From CAWCKS01 sp963763485 (GTDB lineage Bacteria; Pseudomonadota; Alphaproteobacteria; Rhizobiales; Xanthobacteraceae), in contig CAVXOW010000005.1 in the NCBI GenBank assembly GCA_963763485.1, positions 1,491,571 to 1,555,570 of the forward strand: a stretch of 64,000 nucleotides of DNA, given 5' to 3'. How positions within the stretch are numbered: position 1 is the first letter of the stretch; each line of letters begins with the position of its first letter. A model generated the notes under the pieces. The model saw nothing but the letters and a program-made list of their open reading frames with translations. It was not told the DNA's origin and searched no databases. Positions 33,611 to 42,247 of this stretch are shown in pieces. Made by a program: the position numbers and the translations under genes.

Positions 33611-34354
33611 ATGGAAAAGCGCAATGCCACCGCCGCTATAATCGGCGCCGGCGACTTTATCGGCGCCGAGATCGCAAAGAAGTTTGCCGCGGAGGGCTTC
33701 ACGGTGTTCGCCGGCCGCCGCAACGGCGAAAAGCTTGAGCCGCTAGTGCAACAGATCGAGCAGGCCGGGGGCAGGGCAATCGGCCGGTCGCTCGATGCCC
33801 GCAAGGAAGATGAGATCGTCAAGTTCCTGTCGGACGCCGACAAGCATGCGCCGCTGGAAGTCTGCATCTTCAACATCGGCGCCAACGTGAACTTCCCGAT
33901 TCTCGAAACCACCGAACGTGTGTTTCGCAAGGTCTGGGAAATGGCGTGCTTTTCCGGCTTCCTTGCCGGTCGCGAAGCGGCGCGGCTGATGCTGCCGCGC
34001 GGCCGCGGCAACATCTTCTTCACCGGCGCGACGGCGAGCCTGCGTGGTGGCATCGGCTATTCAGCATTCGCCGCGGCCAAATTTGGCCTGCGTGCGGTCG
34101 CTCAGGCAGCGGCGCGTGAGCTCGGGCCCCAAAACATCCATGTGGCGCACCTGATCATCGACTCCGGAGTTGACACCGCGTGGGTACGCGAGCGCCGCAA
34201 GGAGCGCATGGGTGCGGACGCGGTCGACAACCTGCCGCCCGACGTCTTGATGCGGCCGGCGGCGGTGGCGAACGCGTACTGGCAGCTGTATCAGCAGCCG
34301 CGCGACGCCTGGTCGTTCGAGCACGAAATCCGCCCGTTCGGCGAGAAGTGGTAA
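33611..34354 (+). CDS. SDR-family protein with Phe at the catalytic tyrosine position (second of a divergent pair)
   Basis: 247 residues from the ATG at 33611 (GGAGA six bases before). GAGDFIGAEIA at the cofactor loop, FNIGANVNFP in the central motif, and GATASLRGGIGYSAFAAAKFG at the active site, where Lys157 is kept and Phe153 replaces tyrosine. The C-terminus ends RPFGEKW, as in its partner's RPSVEKW. The two are clear paralogues pointing away from each other around a shared regulatory gap. They may form a mixed tetramer, which is inference. Confidence 0.88.
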   Translation: MEKRNATAAIIGAGDFIGAEIAKKFAAEGFTVFAGRRNGEKLEPLVQQIEQAGGRAIGRSLDARKEDEIVKFLSDADKHAPLEVCIFNIGANVNFPILETTERVFRKVWEMACFSGFLAGREAARLMLPRGRGNIFFTGATASLRGGIGYSAFAAAKFGLRAVAQAAARELGPQNIHVAHLIIDSGVDTAWVRERRKERMGADAVDNLPPDVLMRPAAVANAYWQLYQQPRDAWSFEHEIRPFGEKW

Positions 34355-34380
34355 AGTCTTCGGCGGCTCAGGATGAAATG

Positions 34381-34409
34381 AAAGGGGCCGCGCTGAACGC
34401 GGCCCCTTT
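34381..34409. terminator. Bidirectional intrinsic terminator between convergent genes
   Basis: A 12-bp perfect stem, AAAGGGGCCGCG and CGCGGCCCCTTT, encloses a CTGAA loop. It carries A- and T-rich ends on both strands, so it can end the SDR transcript and the BA14K-like transcript. Confidence 0.8.
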
Positions 34410-34418
34410 GCTTTGTGG

Positions 34419-35051
34419 TCACGGGCAGGGATGACGCATGCCGTCATAGCCGAGGAAGGTTCCGCTCGCCGGATCGTAGGAGCGGTAGCGCTGCATGCAG
34501 TAGCTCTGATCGTTCCCATTGTCGGTCACGACAGCGGTGTTGCCGTCGTAGTAGGCATTGCTGTCGCTATATGCCGGATAGTCGTAGGTATAGGTATCGT
34601 ACGGGTAGTCGTTGTACGCGTAGTCGTCGTAGTAGGGCGCGTAGGTCGGACCAACGCCAAAGCCGAAGGCGAAGCCGGGTCCGCCATGAAATCGGCGATC
34701 ATGATCCCGATCCCAGCCGCGCCCGTTCCAGTTGCCGCTCCAGGTATTCGTGGCGACGCGATTGTTCCCTGGACCACCGTTCCACCTGTTGCCTTGCCAC
34801 GTGCCGCCCGGGGTTCCGGCGCGGGGACCCGCTGACATTTGCGAGGTGCGCATATTTGGGCTCGCACCGAAGTTGGCGCGGGGGGCGCCGCCGACCGAGG
34901 CATGCCCGGCACCGGCAGCGGCGCCCGCGTTCGGTGCCGCAACGCCGGCGCCGCCCATTGCGTGACCGCCACGCTCTTGCGCGATCGATGGTGAAATTGC
35001 GACGGCGCTCGCGGCGAGCGCGGCCGCGGTGAAGATTCTCAGACAACTCAT
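34419..35051 (-). CDS. BA14K-family secreted protein, Gly/Asn-rich
   Basis: 210 residues from ATG 35051, with GGAGAG just upstream. A signal peptide (MSCLRIFTAAALAASAVAISPSIAQ) is followed by a low-complexity middle rich in Gly, Ala and Asn (ARANFGASPNMR..GNRWNGGPGNN), a Tyr/Asp-rich stretch (DDYAYNDYPYDTYTYDY), and the C-terminal BA14K signature CMQRYRSYDPASGTFLGYDG with HPCP at the end. BA14K-like proteins are immunoreactive, lectin-like proteins of Rhizobiales that are exported or surface-associated. Their role is poorly known. Confidence 0.8.
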   Translation of the reverse strand: MSCLRIFTAAALAASAVAISPSIAQERGGHAMGGAGVAAPNAGAAAGAGHASVGGAPRANFGASPNMRTSQMSAGPRAGTPGGTWQGNRWNGGPGNNRVATNTWSGNWNGRGWDRDHDRRFHGGPGFAFGFGVGPTYAPYYDDYAYNDYPYDTYTYDYPAYSDSNAYYDGNTAVVTDNGNDQSYCMQRYRSYDPASGTFLGYDGMRHPCP

Positions 35052-35309
35052 AGGGCTCTCCATTCTGTATGGGGAGCAACCATGCGAGCCGGCAGACGTT
35101 CCTGCGAAACTCGGTCGGACCGATCGATCCTCCGCGCTTTGTGATGATCAACGCGTCATCGCTTGCATTTGCAGGCAGCGGTGACCCCAATGCCGGCTAG
35201 CTTGCCGGTCGTCGCGATGACCAGTTCATTAAGTGGCGGCAGGACCGGTTCCCGCGATGCGTTGACAACCATCGCCGCCATCGCGGATACACAGCGCGTT
35301 GGAGGTTCC

Positions 35310-36308
35310 ATGGCAGGGCGCGTGACGGTGCTGGTGACCGGTGGTGCGGGCTATATTGGCGCGCACTGCTGCAAGGCGCTTTTCGACGTCGGATATCAGC
35401 CTGTTGCGTTCGATAACCTTACGACCGGTCACGCCGATTTCGTCAAATGGGGACCGCTCGTTCGCGGCGATGTCGGCGACAGCGCTGCACTCGGCGCGGT
35501 GTTCGCGCAGCACAAACCCGTCGCGGTGATGCATTTTGCCGCCGCAAGCCTGGTCGGAGAATCCGTTTCCGATCCGCAGAAATATTATCTAAACAACGTC
35601 GTGGGCACGCTAAGGCTGTTGCAGGCGATGCGCGACGCGGGCTGCATGAAGCTCGTGTTCTCCAGCACCGGTGCGGTCTATGGCAACGCCGGCGGAGAGC
35701 CGATTCCCGAGGATGCGGTCAAGCTGCCGCTAAATCCCTACGGCAAATCGAAATTAATGATCGAGCGGATCCTCGACGACTGTCGCGCCGCCTACAGGCT
35801 GAACTCCGTGGTGCTGCGATATTTCAATGCCAGCGGCGCCGATGCATCGGGTGTGATTGGCGAGAAGCGCGACGTCGAAACGCATCTGATCCCGCGCGCG
35901 ATGATGGCGCTGCAGGGTTACTGCGCGGATTTTGCGGTGTTCGGCGACGACTACGAGACCCCCGACGGTACCGCGGTCCGCGACTACATTCACGTGACCG
36001 ATCTTGCCTCGGCGCACTTGAGTGCGCTGGAGGCGCTTAAGGGCGGTTCACCGGGCGGCGTGTATAATCTCGGCACCGGCCGGGGCCATTCGGTCAAGGA
36101 GATCTTGACCGCGATCGAACAAGAGACCGGACGCTCGATCGACGTACCCCTGAAACCACGGCGCGCGGGCGATCCTGCGGTGCTGGTTGCGGATCCCTCA
36201 GCGGCCCGCTCTGCGCTCGGATTCAGGCCGGTCCACTCGGATTTGCCCGCAATCATCCGTACCGCCTGGGCCTGGCACCAGACTGTGCATCCCGAGCGCC
36301 CGGTTTGA
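35310..36308 (+). CDS. galE: UDP-glucose 4-epimerase
   Basis: 332 residues from ATG 35310 with GGAGG four bases before. The extended-SDR motifs are TGGAGYIG (about 9-16), VMHFAAASLVGESVSDP, and the catalytic FSSTGAVYG with Ser and the YGKSK (Tyr-x3-Lys) motif. The C-terminal region has VRDYIHVTDLASAH and GVYNLGTGRGHSVKE as in GalE. It interconverts UDP-glucose and UDP-galactose for polysaccharide synthesis. It opens the surface polysaccharide locus. Confidence 0.93.
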   Translation: MAGRVTVLVTGGAGYIGAHCCKALFDVGYQPVAFDNLTTGHADFVKWGPLVRGDVGDSAALGAVFAQHKPVAVMHFAAASLVGESVSDPQKYYLNNVVGTLRLLQAMRDAGCMKLVFSSTGAVYGNAGGEPIPEDAVKLPLNPYGKSKLMIERILDDCRAAYRLNSVVLRYFNASGADASGVIGEKRDVETHLIPRAMMALQGYCADFAVFGDDYETPDGTAVRDYIHVTDLASAHLSALEALKGGSPGGVYNLGTGRGHSVKEILTAIEQETGRSIDVPLKPRRAGDPAVLVADPSAARSALGFRPVHSDLPAIIRTAWAWHQTVHPERPV

Positions 36309-36489
36309 GGCTTCGGGCCGCCGTTCCGGTCAATTCCGGCAGTTGCCGCATACCCTCGTTTCGTCTAGGGAATTTCGCGTAAACCTTTGGGGGCGTGGGA
36401 TTTCGCAAGCCTTGAACCTCGGTGGCACCGGAACGGGTAGGGAGCGATATGTCGCGCCCGGCGGCTTCGTCGCGTCGCAGCGGAATTGC

Positions 36490-37443
36490 TTGGTCGGCAA
36501 GCCGAAGCAGCTCTCGGTTGTCGTGCCCTGTTTCAACGAACAAGAGAGCCTTGGAGAACTGGTGCGACGCGTCTGCGCGGCCTGCGGCAGCGTCGTCGGT
36601 GACGACTATGAGCTGATCCTGGTGAATGACGGCTCCGCCGATCGGACCTGGCCCGAAATCCTGCGGCTGTCGCAACAGCACCGCGAGATCGTCGGCGTCA
36701 ATTTGGCGCGCAACCACGGCCATCAATTGGCGCTGACCGCAGGGCTGTCGCTCGCCAAGGGCGAACGCATCTTCATCATCGATGCCGACCTGCAGGATCC
36801 ACCGGAACTGCTCACCGAGATGATGAAGCAGCTCGACGCCGGCGCCGATGTCGCATTCGGACAACGTATCCAGCGCGATGGCGAAACTGCGTTCAAGAAA
36901 TTTACGGCATCGATGTTCTATCGGCTATTGCGCTATCTGGCGGACGCGCCGATCCCGACCGACGCGGGAGATTTCCGCCTGATGGACCGCCGCGTGCTTG
37001 ATGTGCTGCTCAGCATGCCCGAGCAGCACCGCTTCGTGCGCGGGATGATTGCCTGGATCGGGTTTCGGCAGGTTGCCGTGCCCTACCGTCGCGATGCCCG
37101 CTTCGCGGGGACGAGCAACTATCCGTTTCGCAAGATGGTGCGGTTTGCCGTCGATGCGATTACCGGATTCTCGGTGGCGCCGCTCCGCCTCAGTTTGTAT
37201 CTTGGCATTGGGTCGGTGATCGTCGCGTTTCTGGTCGGACTGTTTGCGATCTATGCATGGTTCGTGCTGCAGACCATTCACGGCTGGACCAGCCTCGTGA
37301 TCATCGTGCTCACCTTCGGTGCGATGCAGATGTTCTGTCTTGCGATCATGGGCGAGTATATCGGACGCACCTACATTCAGACCAAGCAACGGCCGCTGTT
37401 TGTGATCGAGTTCGATTCACGTCGCAAGCGCCGAAGCCGATGA
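36490..37443 (+). CDS. GT2 glycosyltransferase with two C-terminal membrane helices (GtrB/ArnC/dolichyl-P-sugar synthase-like)
   Basis: About 317 residues if the TTG at 36490 is used; the frame is open further upstream but without a good start. GT-A motifs are SVVVPCFNEQESLGELV, YELILVNDGSADRTW and the metal-binding IIDADLQDPPELL. After the catalytic domain come two helices (LYLGIGSVIVAFLVGLFAIYAW and LVIIVLTFGAMQMFCLAIMGEYIG). It transfers a sugar to undecaprenyl phosphate at the inner membrane, giving a lipid-linked donor for later modification. The methyltransferase gene overlaps its stop by 4 bases. Confidence 0.88.
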   Translation: MVGKPKQLSVVVPCFNEQESLGELVRRVCAACGSVVGDDYELILVNDGSADRTWPEILRLSQQHREIVGVNLARNHGHQLALTAGLSLAKGERIFIIDADLQDPPELLTEMMKQLDAGADVAFGQRIQRDGETAFKKFTASMFYRLLRYLADAPIPTDAGDFRLMDRRVLDVLLSMPEQHRFVRGMIAWIGFRQVAVPYRRDARFAGTSNYPFRKMVRFAVDAITGFSVAPLRLSLYLGIGSVIVAFLVGLFAIYAWFVLQTIHGWTSLVIIVLTFGAMQMFCLAIMGEYIGRTYIQTKQRPLFVIEFDSRRKRRSR

Positions 37444-38228
37444 GAGTGATGCCAGCCATGACAAGTGAAGCCGGCCGGTTGACCTACGATGACTCGTTTT
37501 TCGACTACATCTCGCTGGGCTCGCGCCGCTCGGCCGCCGTGGTCGCGCCGTGGATCCTCAAGATGTATCCGGCGCAGTCGTTGTGCGACATCGGTTCCGG
37601 CCGCGGCGCCTGGCTCGTCGAATGGGAGCGGGCCGGCATCAAGAATTACCTTGGAGTTGACGGTGACTATGTCAGCGTCGACAACCTGATAATTCCTGCG
37701 GATTGTTTCGTCACCCGCGACCTGACCAAGCCGTTCGATCTCGGCCGCACCTTCGATCTCGTCACTTCGCTTGAGGTCGGCGAGCATATCGTGCCGGAGG
37801 CGACCGATACTTACGTCGACAATCTGTGCCGGCACAGTGACGCGATCCTGTTTTCGGCGGCGACGCCCGGGCAGGGCGGTACCTTCCACGTCAACGAGCA
37901 GCACCCCGATTTCTGGCGCAAGCGTTTTGGTGCGCGCGGCTACCGGGCGTTCGATCTGGTGCGTCCAAAAGTGACCGGCCAGAAACAGGTCGAGCCGTGG
38001 TACCGCTACAACACGTTGTTCTTCGTGCGCGGCCAGGCGCTCGAGCGGCTTGCGAGAGACGCCTTCGCCACCGAAATCAAGCCCGGCGATCCGGTGCCCG
38101 ACTGGTCGCCGCTGGCGTGGCGGGCGCGCAACGCAGTGATCCGGCTGCTTCCGGTGTCCGTAACCGACCGCTTGGTCGAGATCAAGCATCGCTATGTGAT
38201 GGCGCGAAGCCAGGGGACAGCAGGCTGA
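37440..38228 (+). CDS. Class I SAM-dependent methyltransferase
   Basis: 262 residues, ATG overlapping the stop of the glycosyltransferase gene (ATGA). SAM-binding motif I is LCDIGSGRGAWLVEWERAG, followed by YLGVDGDYV (motif II). Glycan or lipid methylation is likely because of the neighbours, but the acceptor is unknown. It shares little more than the fold with the next gene, another methyltransferase, 36 bases downstream. Confidence 0.86.
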   Translation: MRVMPAMTSEAGRLTYDDSFFDYISLGSRRSAAVVAPWILKMYPAQSLCDIGSGRGAWLVEWERAGIKNYLGVDGDYVSVDNLIIPADCFVTRDLTKPFDLGRTFDLVTSLEVGEHIVPEATDTYVDNLCRHSDAILFSAATPGQGGTFHVNEQHPDFWRKRFGARGYRAFDLVRPKVTGQKQVEPWYRYNTLFFVRGQALERLARDAFATEIKPGDPVPDWSPLAWRARNAVIRLLPVSVTDRLVEIKHRYVMARSQGTAG

Positions 38229-38264
38229 TGTCTCGCCACCGGCCTACGAGATGAGCATCCACCG

Positions 38265-38879
38265 ATGATCATGGATTTTGCGCGCAGCGCGTTGAGTTTT
38301 CCGGCTATCTACGACGGCTATCAATCGCTGGTCGGCGCGCCGCGCTGCCATCAGCAATTCATTACCGAGATGGTGCGCCCCAAGGCGAACGATCGCGTGC
38401 TCGACATCGGTTGCGGCGTCGGCGCAAGCGTGCGCTATCTGCCCGCAAGCGTTCGTTATGTCGGGATCGACATCAGCGAGGCTTATATCGCTCGTGCGCG
38501 CTCCGATTTCGCCGATCGCGGTGAGTTCTTCTGCGTCGACGTGGGCTCGGTGAAGGCCGAGACGGTCGGGCAATTTGATCTCGCTTTCTCGTTCGGCGTG
38601 CTCCACCATCTCTCCGACGAACTCGTCGCGCGCGTGACCGAACTCGTGCGCAAGGTTGTCCACCCCGGTGGCAGGTTCGTCACCATCGATCCATGCTACG
38701 TCGCCGGTCAGAATGCGATCGCAAAGCTCCTGATCGACAACGATCGCGGCGAGTTCGTCCGTGATGAGGACGGCTACACCCGCTTGGTGGCGGGGCTCGG
38801 CGAGGTCCGTGCCACGGTTCACCATGACCTCTTGCGCATTCCCTACACGCAGGTCGTGATGCAGGCCGATCTGCGCTGA
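38265..38879 (+). CDS. Class I SAM-dependent methyltransferase (small)
   Basis: 204 residues. SAM motif VLDIGCGVGASVRYL (about 46-60), then YVGIDISEAYI and the post-motif GQFDLAFSFGVLHHLSDELV. The conserved GVLHHL is typical of Methyltransf_11/25 proteins. It is probably a sugar or lipid O- or N-methyltransferase in the polysaccharide pathway. It is followed 35 bases later by the GT-C-like membrane protein. Confidence 0.88.
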   Translation: MIMDFARSALSFPAIYDGYQSLVGAPRCHQQFITEMVRPKANDRVLDIGCGVGASVRYLPASVRYVGIDISEAYIARARSDFADRGEFFCVDVGSVKAETVGQFDLAFSFGVLHHLSDELVARVTELVRKVVHPGGRFVTIDPCYVAGQNAIAKLLIDNDRGEFVRDEDGYTRLVAGLGEVRATVHHDLLRIPYTQVVMQADLR

Positions 38880-38913
38880 CGATGGCCCCTCTGCACAAGC
38901 TCCCCGGCCAGGC

Positions 38914-40980
38914 ATGAACGTTTTGTCGACCCGTCTTGGGCGCGCGGCGGCCTTGGTGCCCGGGAATTTCGGCACGGTCCTCGTTTCCCTGTTGCCCCTC
39001 GCAATCTTCGCGCTGCGGCCCGATGTGTTGAACAACCGGATCGGCGATATCGATACCTGGTTCTACTTCGGTCACTTCACGTCGTTTCCGGACTACCGGT
39101 CATTCGACATCGTCTTCAACAATTACTACCAGACGCGGTTGCCTTATCTGATCCCGGGGGCGGCCATCTTTCAACTGTTCACTTTGGGCTGGGCCAAGCT
39201 CATCTTTGCCTACCTTGTTGCGGCGGTCGCCATCGCGTCACTGGCCTTTGCCCTGCGCACGCAGGTCGGACGAACCGCGGCGCTGCTCGCCGCGGTGCTG
39301 CTGATCTCCGATATCTTCTTCGTTCGAATGGTCGGGTGGAACTACGTCGACAACGGGATTGTTGCCTACTACGCCCTCACTATCGCCGCCTTGACTGCGG
39401 CCGGGCGATCGCCGGCGCACAAGGCTGTATGGGTCGTCGTGGCGGCGTTCTGCTTCACCTGCATGGTGTTCATCCACCTCGGCTCGGCGGTGCTCGGGTT
39501 GCCGGCGCTGGGCTATGCTGCCCTGGTGCTCGAGCCCGAGAGGGTCGGCGTGAAGCGGTTGTTGCAGCTTTGTCTCGCCGCCGTGGTCGGCATCGCGCTA
39601 AGTCAATGCCTGTTCGGCATCCTCAACGTTTCACTCTGGCACAGCGACTTTTTCTTTATCAAAACGCAGATCCTGGCTGGTCGTGTCGAGCTTGCGGCCA
39701 AGCCGGTTTGGCGCGCCACGTCGGACGTTTTGCGCGACGGCGACTGGCTGTCGGTTCATCTTGCGGTCTGGATTACCAGCGCCATTGCGCTGGCGGCGGC
39801 GGCCGTTCGCCTCATCAAGCTGACGCGATTTCAGCTCTACTGCTTCGGCAGCGTGACGGCCACCTACGGGCTGCTATATCTGCTCGATGTGAACCGGTTG
39901 AGCGTTTTCCTCAGCCGCGATGGTCTTTACGCGAGCTTCGGCTTCGTCCTCACCTACATGACGATCGGTGGGCTTGTCGGCTATCTCGGCCGTCGCGCGG
40001 CCGTCGCGATCGGCGCCTGCTTCCTCGTGTCATTGCTGATCCGGCTGACCGCTGAGAGCGGGTTGACGATCACAGCGTCGGTACCGCCATCCTGGCTGCT
40101 CGGTGTTGTCATGGCCATCGGGCTCGTCGTCGTATTGTTCGCACACAATGCGGCGATCAAGACGGTCGCGTTTTGCCTTTCGGCGCTGCCGACGTTGCTT
40201 GTGAACACAACATTCGGTTCCGCCGAGCCAATCTACCAGGTCCACGACGCGATCCGGCAAGCCGCCGGCGAGCAGTTGCCTGTCATCCTGACCGACAAGA
40301 GCGAACCGCTATACTCAAATATTGTCGCGCCGATCGTCGCGACTTTCACCGAGAAAGCGTGGTGGGCGCACGGCTCTCAGTTTCCGACCCTGCCAAATGA
40401 GGCATGGCGGAATCAGAAGATCTTCGTGATCAGCGGTCGGCTCAAATCACTCGGCGAGATGCAGCAACTGCTGACACCGCAAGTCGACCGCATCGAACCG
40501 ATCAGTTTCTCGCGGAACCAGAGTAAGTTCGGTGAGCTTTTTGTCGGCGGCTTCGAAGTAGACCGAAGCGTGAGTTTGCCCGACACCATCGCGAGCGGCG
40601 GGGCGACGTTGCCGCTGACGATTGCCGCAGAAAGGTTGCCGTCACTGACCGGCGCTGTCGACGGGACGTCGCGGTCGGCCATCGGCGGGCAGGCGCCGGG
40701 CGGCTTCTTGACGTACGGTCCCTATGCAACGCTCGCGCCCGGCAACTACGAAATCGCGATCGAGTACGGGCCGAGCGTGGGGACGCAGACTTGGGACATC
40801 GTGACGAGCGGCGAGCATCTGATCGCAAGAGGTGTGTTCGCGCCGACGGAAGAGGCCAACGGCAGGGTGATCGTGCCGTTCGACCCGCAACGTGTCGCCA
40901 GCGGGCTTCAGGTGCGTTCCTTGTTTTCGGGGACGGGCCACCTGACCGTGCGGTCGATCAGCATCCGCGCGCGCAACTGA
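38914..40980 (+). CDS. Multi-spanning GT-C-like membrane protein with a C-terminal beta-rich domain
   Basis: 688 residues. Residues 1-440 contain about ten to eleven membrane helices. The first periplasmic loop has the acidic GDIDTWFYFGH, a place where GT-C glycosyltransferases carry the catalytic Asp. A last periplasmic domain includes LTYGPYATLAPGNYEIAIEYG, a beta-sandwich likely to bind carbohydrate. It resembles the protein at 62035-63789 in topology and in the sequence around the first loop, so the two are probable paralogues. Function: transfer of a sugar from a polyprenyl carrier, by inference. Confidence 0.75.
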   Translation: MNVLSTRLGRAAALVPGNFGTVLVSLLPLAIFALRPDVLNNRIGDIDTWFYFGHFTSFPDYRSFDIVFNNYYQTRLPYLIPGAAIFQLFTLGWAKLIFAYLVAAVAIASLAFALRTQVGRTAALLAAVLLISDIFFVRMVGWNYVDNGIVAYYALTIAALTAAGRSPAHKAVWVVVAAFCFTCMVFIHLGSAVLGLPALGYAALVLEPERVGVKRLLQLCLAAVVGIALSQCLFGILNVSLWHSDFFFIKTQILAGRVELAAKPVWRATSDVLRDGDWLSVHLAVWITSAIALAAAAVRLIKLTRFQLYCFGSVTATYGLLYLLDVNRLSVFLSRDGLYASFGFVLTYMTIGGLVGYLGRRAAVAIGACFLVSLLIRLTAESGLTITASVPPSWLLGVVMAIGLVVVLFAHNAAIKTVAFCLSALPTLLVNTTFGSAEPIYQVHDAIRQAAGEQLPVILTDKSEPLYSNIVAPIVATFTEKAWWAHGSQFPTLPNEAWRNQKIFVISGRLKSLGEMQQLLTPQVDRIEPISFSRNQSKFGELFVGGFEVDRSVSLPDTIASGGATLPLTIAAERLPSLTGAVDGTSRSAIGGQAPGGFLTYGPYATLAPGNYEIAIEYGPSVGTQTWDIVTSGEHLIARGVFAPTEEANGRVIVPFDPQRVASGLQVRSLFSGTGHLTVRSISIRARN

Positions 40981-41000
40981 GTTGAAGGTGGTAGTGTCGT

Positions 41001-41915
41001 CTACGGCCAGCGCCGGGTCGGGAGCATCACACGATGCTCATCAAGATGTCCCGCAAGCGACGACTCCGAGACGATTGAACGGAGCGCCCAGAGGCGCGCT
41101 GCGCCGGCCGCCGCGACGCCACCGCGCAACCCCTCGAACAGCGCCTTTGCCGCGCGCAACGGGGCCGTGACCCGCCACGAGACCGAGTGTTCGTATGACG
41201 CCCGCACGCGGTTGATCTCTTCGGCCTGCTCCAGGTTGACGAAGTGGTCAAATACGTTCGGCGGGACCGCGAGCACGGCGGCGCGATTGCGATGTTCGTT
41301 CGCGATGTAGAAGCGGTTCAGCCCGTCGAAATAGGCGAACGCATAGTCGGCATTGAGAAGCAGGTACTCCCAGGCGGACGCGTTGATCTCCTGAGTGAGC
41401 GGCCTCGTGGCCTCGACCACGACGATCCACGGGCGAAACCGTCCAAAATCCATTCCCGACAAGACCAGTTGTTCGGCGCCCTCGACATCGATTTTGAGGA
41501 AGTGAATCTCGGGTGGCGCAAACTCGTCCAGGACCTCGGCCAGGGTGGCAGTACGGGCCGCGGTCTTGCGTGCAACAAATCCGCACTTGGCATGCTGTCG
41601 CGCCACAACGGCGTCGAGCGTCGACAATCCGGAGCCGGCGATCTCGTAGAACTCGGTCATGCCCCGCGAACGATCCGCGAGTGCGACGCCAAGATTGATG
41701 TCGCGCGGACGCTGCGTGATGAAATTCTCGAGGAGGGTTGTGACCGGCTCGACGTTCATGCCACGCCAACCGCGCTCATAGAACGCGCGCGTCACCGAGT
41801 GGCGCGTCGGATGATAGGCGCCGCAGTCGACGTAGAACCCGCGCCCGACATCCTTCAGCGCACGCCAGAGGACGACGTCCTCGCAGTTCTGGGCGTAACT
41901 GACAAAATAACTCAT
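41001..41915 (-). CDS. FkbM-family methyltransferase
   Basis: 304 residues. N-terminal NCEDVVLWRALKDVGRGFYVDCGAYHPTRHSVTRAFYERGWRGMNVEP is the FkbM SAM-binding region, and FLKIDVEGAEQLVLSGMDFGRFRPWIVVVEA is the family motif (IDVEGxE). The last 80 residues are a helical region of unknown role. FkbM proteins methylate hydroxyls of sugars or polyketides; here the surface polysaccharide is the likely substrate. It is convergent with the GT-C-like gene and lies at the end of the minus-strand gene series. Confidence 0.88.
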   Translation of the reverse strand: MSYFVSYAQNCEDVVLWRALKDVGRGFYVDCGAYHPTRHSVTRAFYERGWRGMNVEPVTTLLENFITQRPRDINLGVALADRSRGMTEFYEIAGSGLSTLDAVVARQHAKCGFVARKTAARTATLAEVLDEFAPPEIHFLKIDVEGAEQLVLSGMDFGRFRPWIVVVEATRPLTQEINASAWEYLLLNADYAFAYFDGLNRFYIANEHRNRAAVLAVPPNVFDHFVNLEQAEEINRVRASYEHSVSWRVTAPLRAAKALFEGLRGGVAAAGAARLWALRSIVSESSLAGHLDEHRVMLPTRRWP

Positions 41916-42099
41916 GAACCCACTTTAACCCGCTTTCTCGATGCCGGTCACTCCGCCTTTTTAGTCCCTCAAGCCGGTCGAAATGGTGCGGGAATTATGG
42001 TAAATGGAAGGTCAAATTTCACCTGACTTGTCCGTGACTTGGAGGACGCCGGCCGCCCGCCGCTTGGCGTCAGTCGCATCCTGTGGGATTTGCGGAAGA

Positions 42100-42225
42100 T
42101 CAGGCCGCGACGCCGGTCTGACTGGCGTGGATGAAGTCGTTGATCGCGCCAAATTGCCCGATTTGCCCTGGGTTGAGCCAAAGAGCCTCATTGCAGCGCT
42201 GTTGGCAGATAGCGAAATCGTGAGG
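42100..42225 (-). pseudogene. Remnant 3' end of a second Wzt-like ABC ATPase gene
   Basis: On the minus strand the sequence translates as HDFAICQQRCNEALWLNPGQ followed by IGQFGAINDFIHASQTGVAA and a stop. It lines up with the end of the intact ATPase (SHDLQICQQWCNKAVWLDQG followed by QIVQVGDVEEVTTAYYA). The stretch is about 70% identical in DNA over 65 bases to 42311-42385. No start or upstream part exists, so this is a tandem-duplication or recombination scar. The rest of the 333-base interval between the FkbM gene and the intact ATPase shows nothing else recognisable. Confidence 0.7.
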
Positions 42226-42247
42226 GAGTTCCCGCTCCGCGGTACAA

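Noticed and set aside
34413..34835. A Val/Ile-rich plus-strand frame that looks like a membrane protein
   Set aside because: It is the reverse reading of the Tyr/Asp/Asn-rich codons of the BA14K gene, which makes hydrophobic artefacts.
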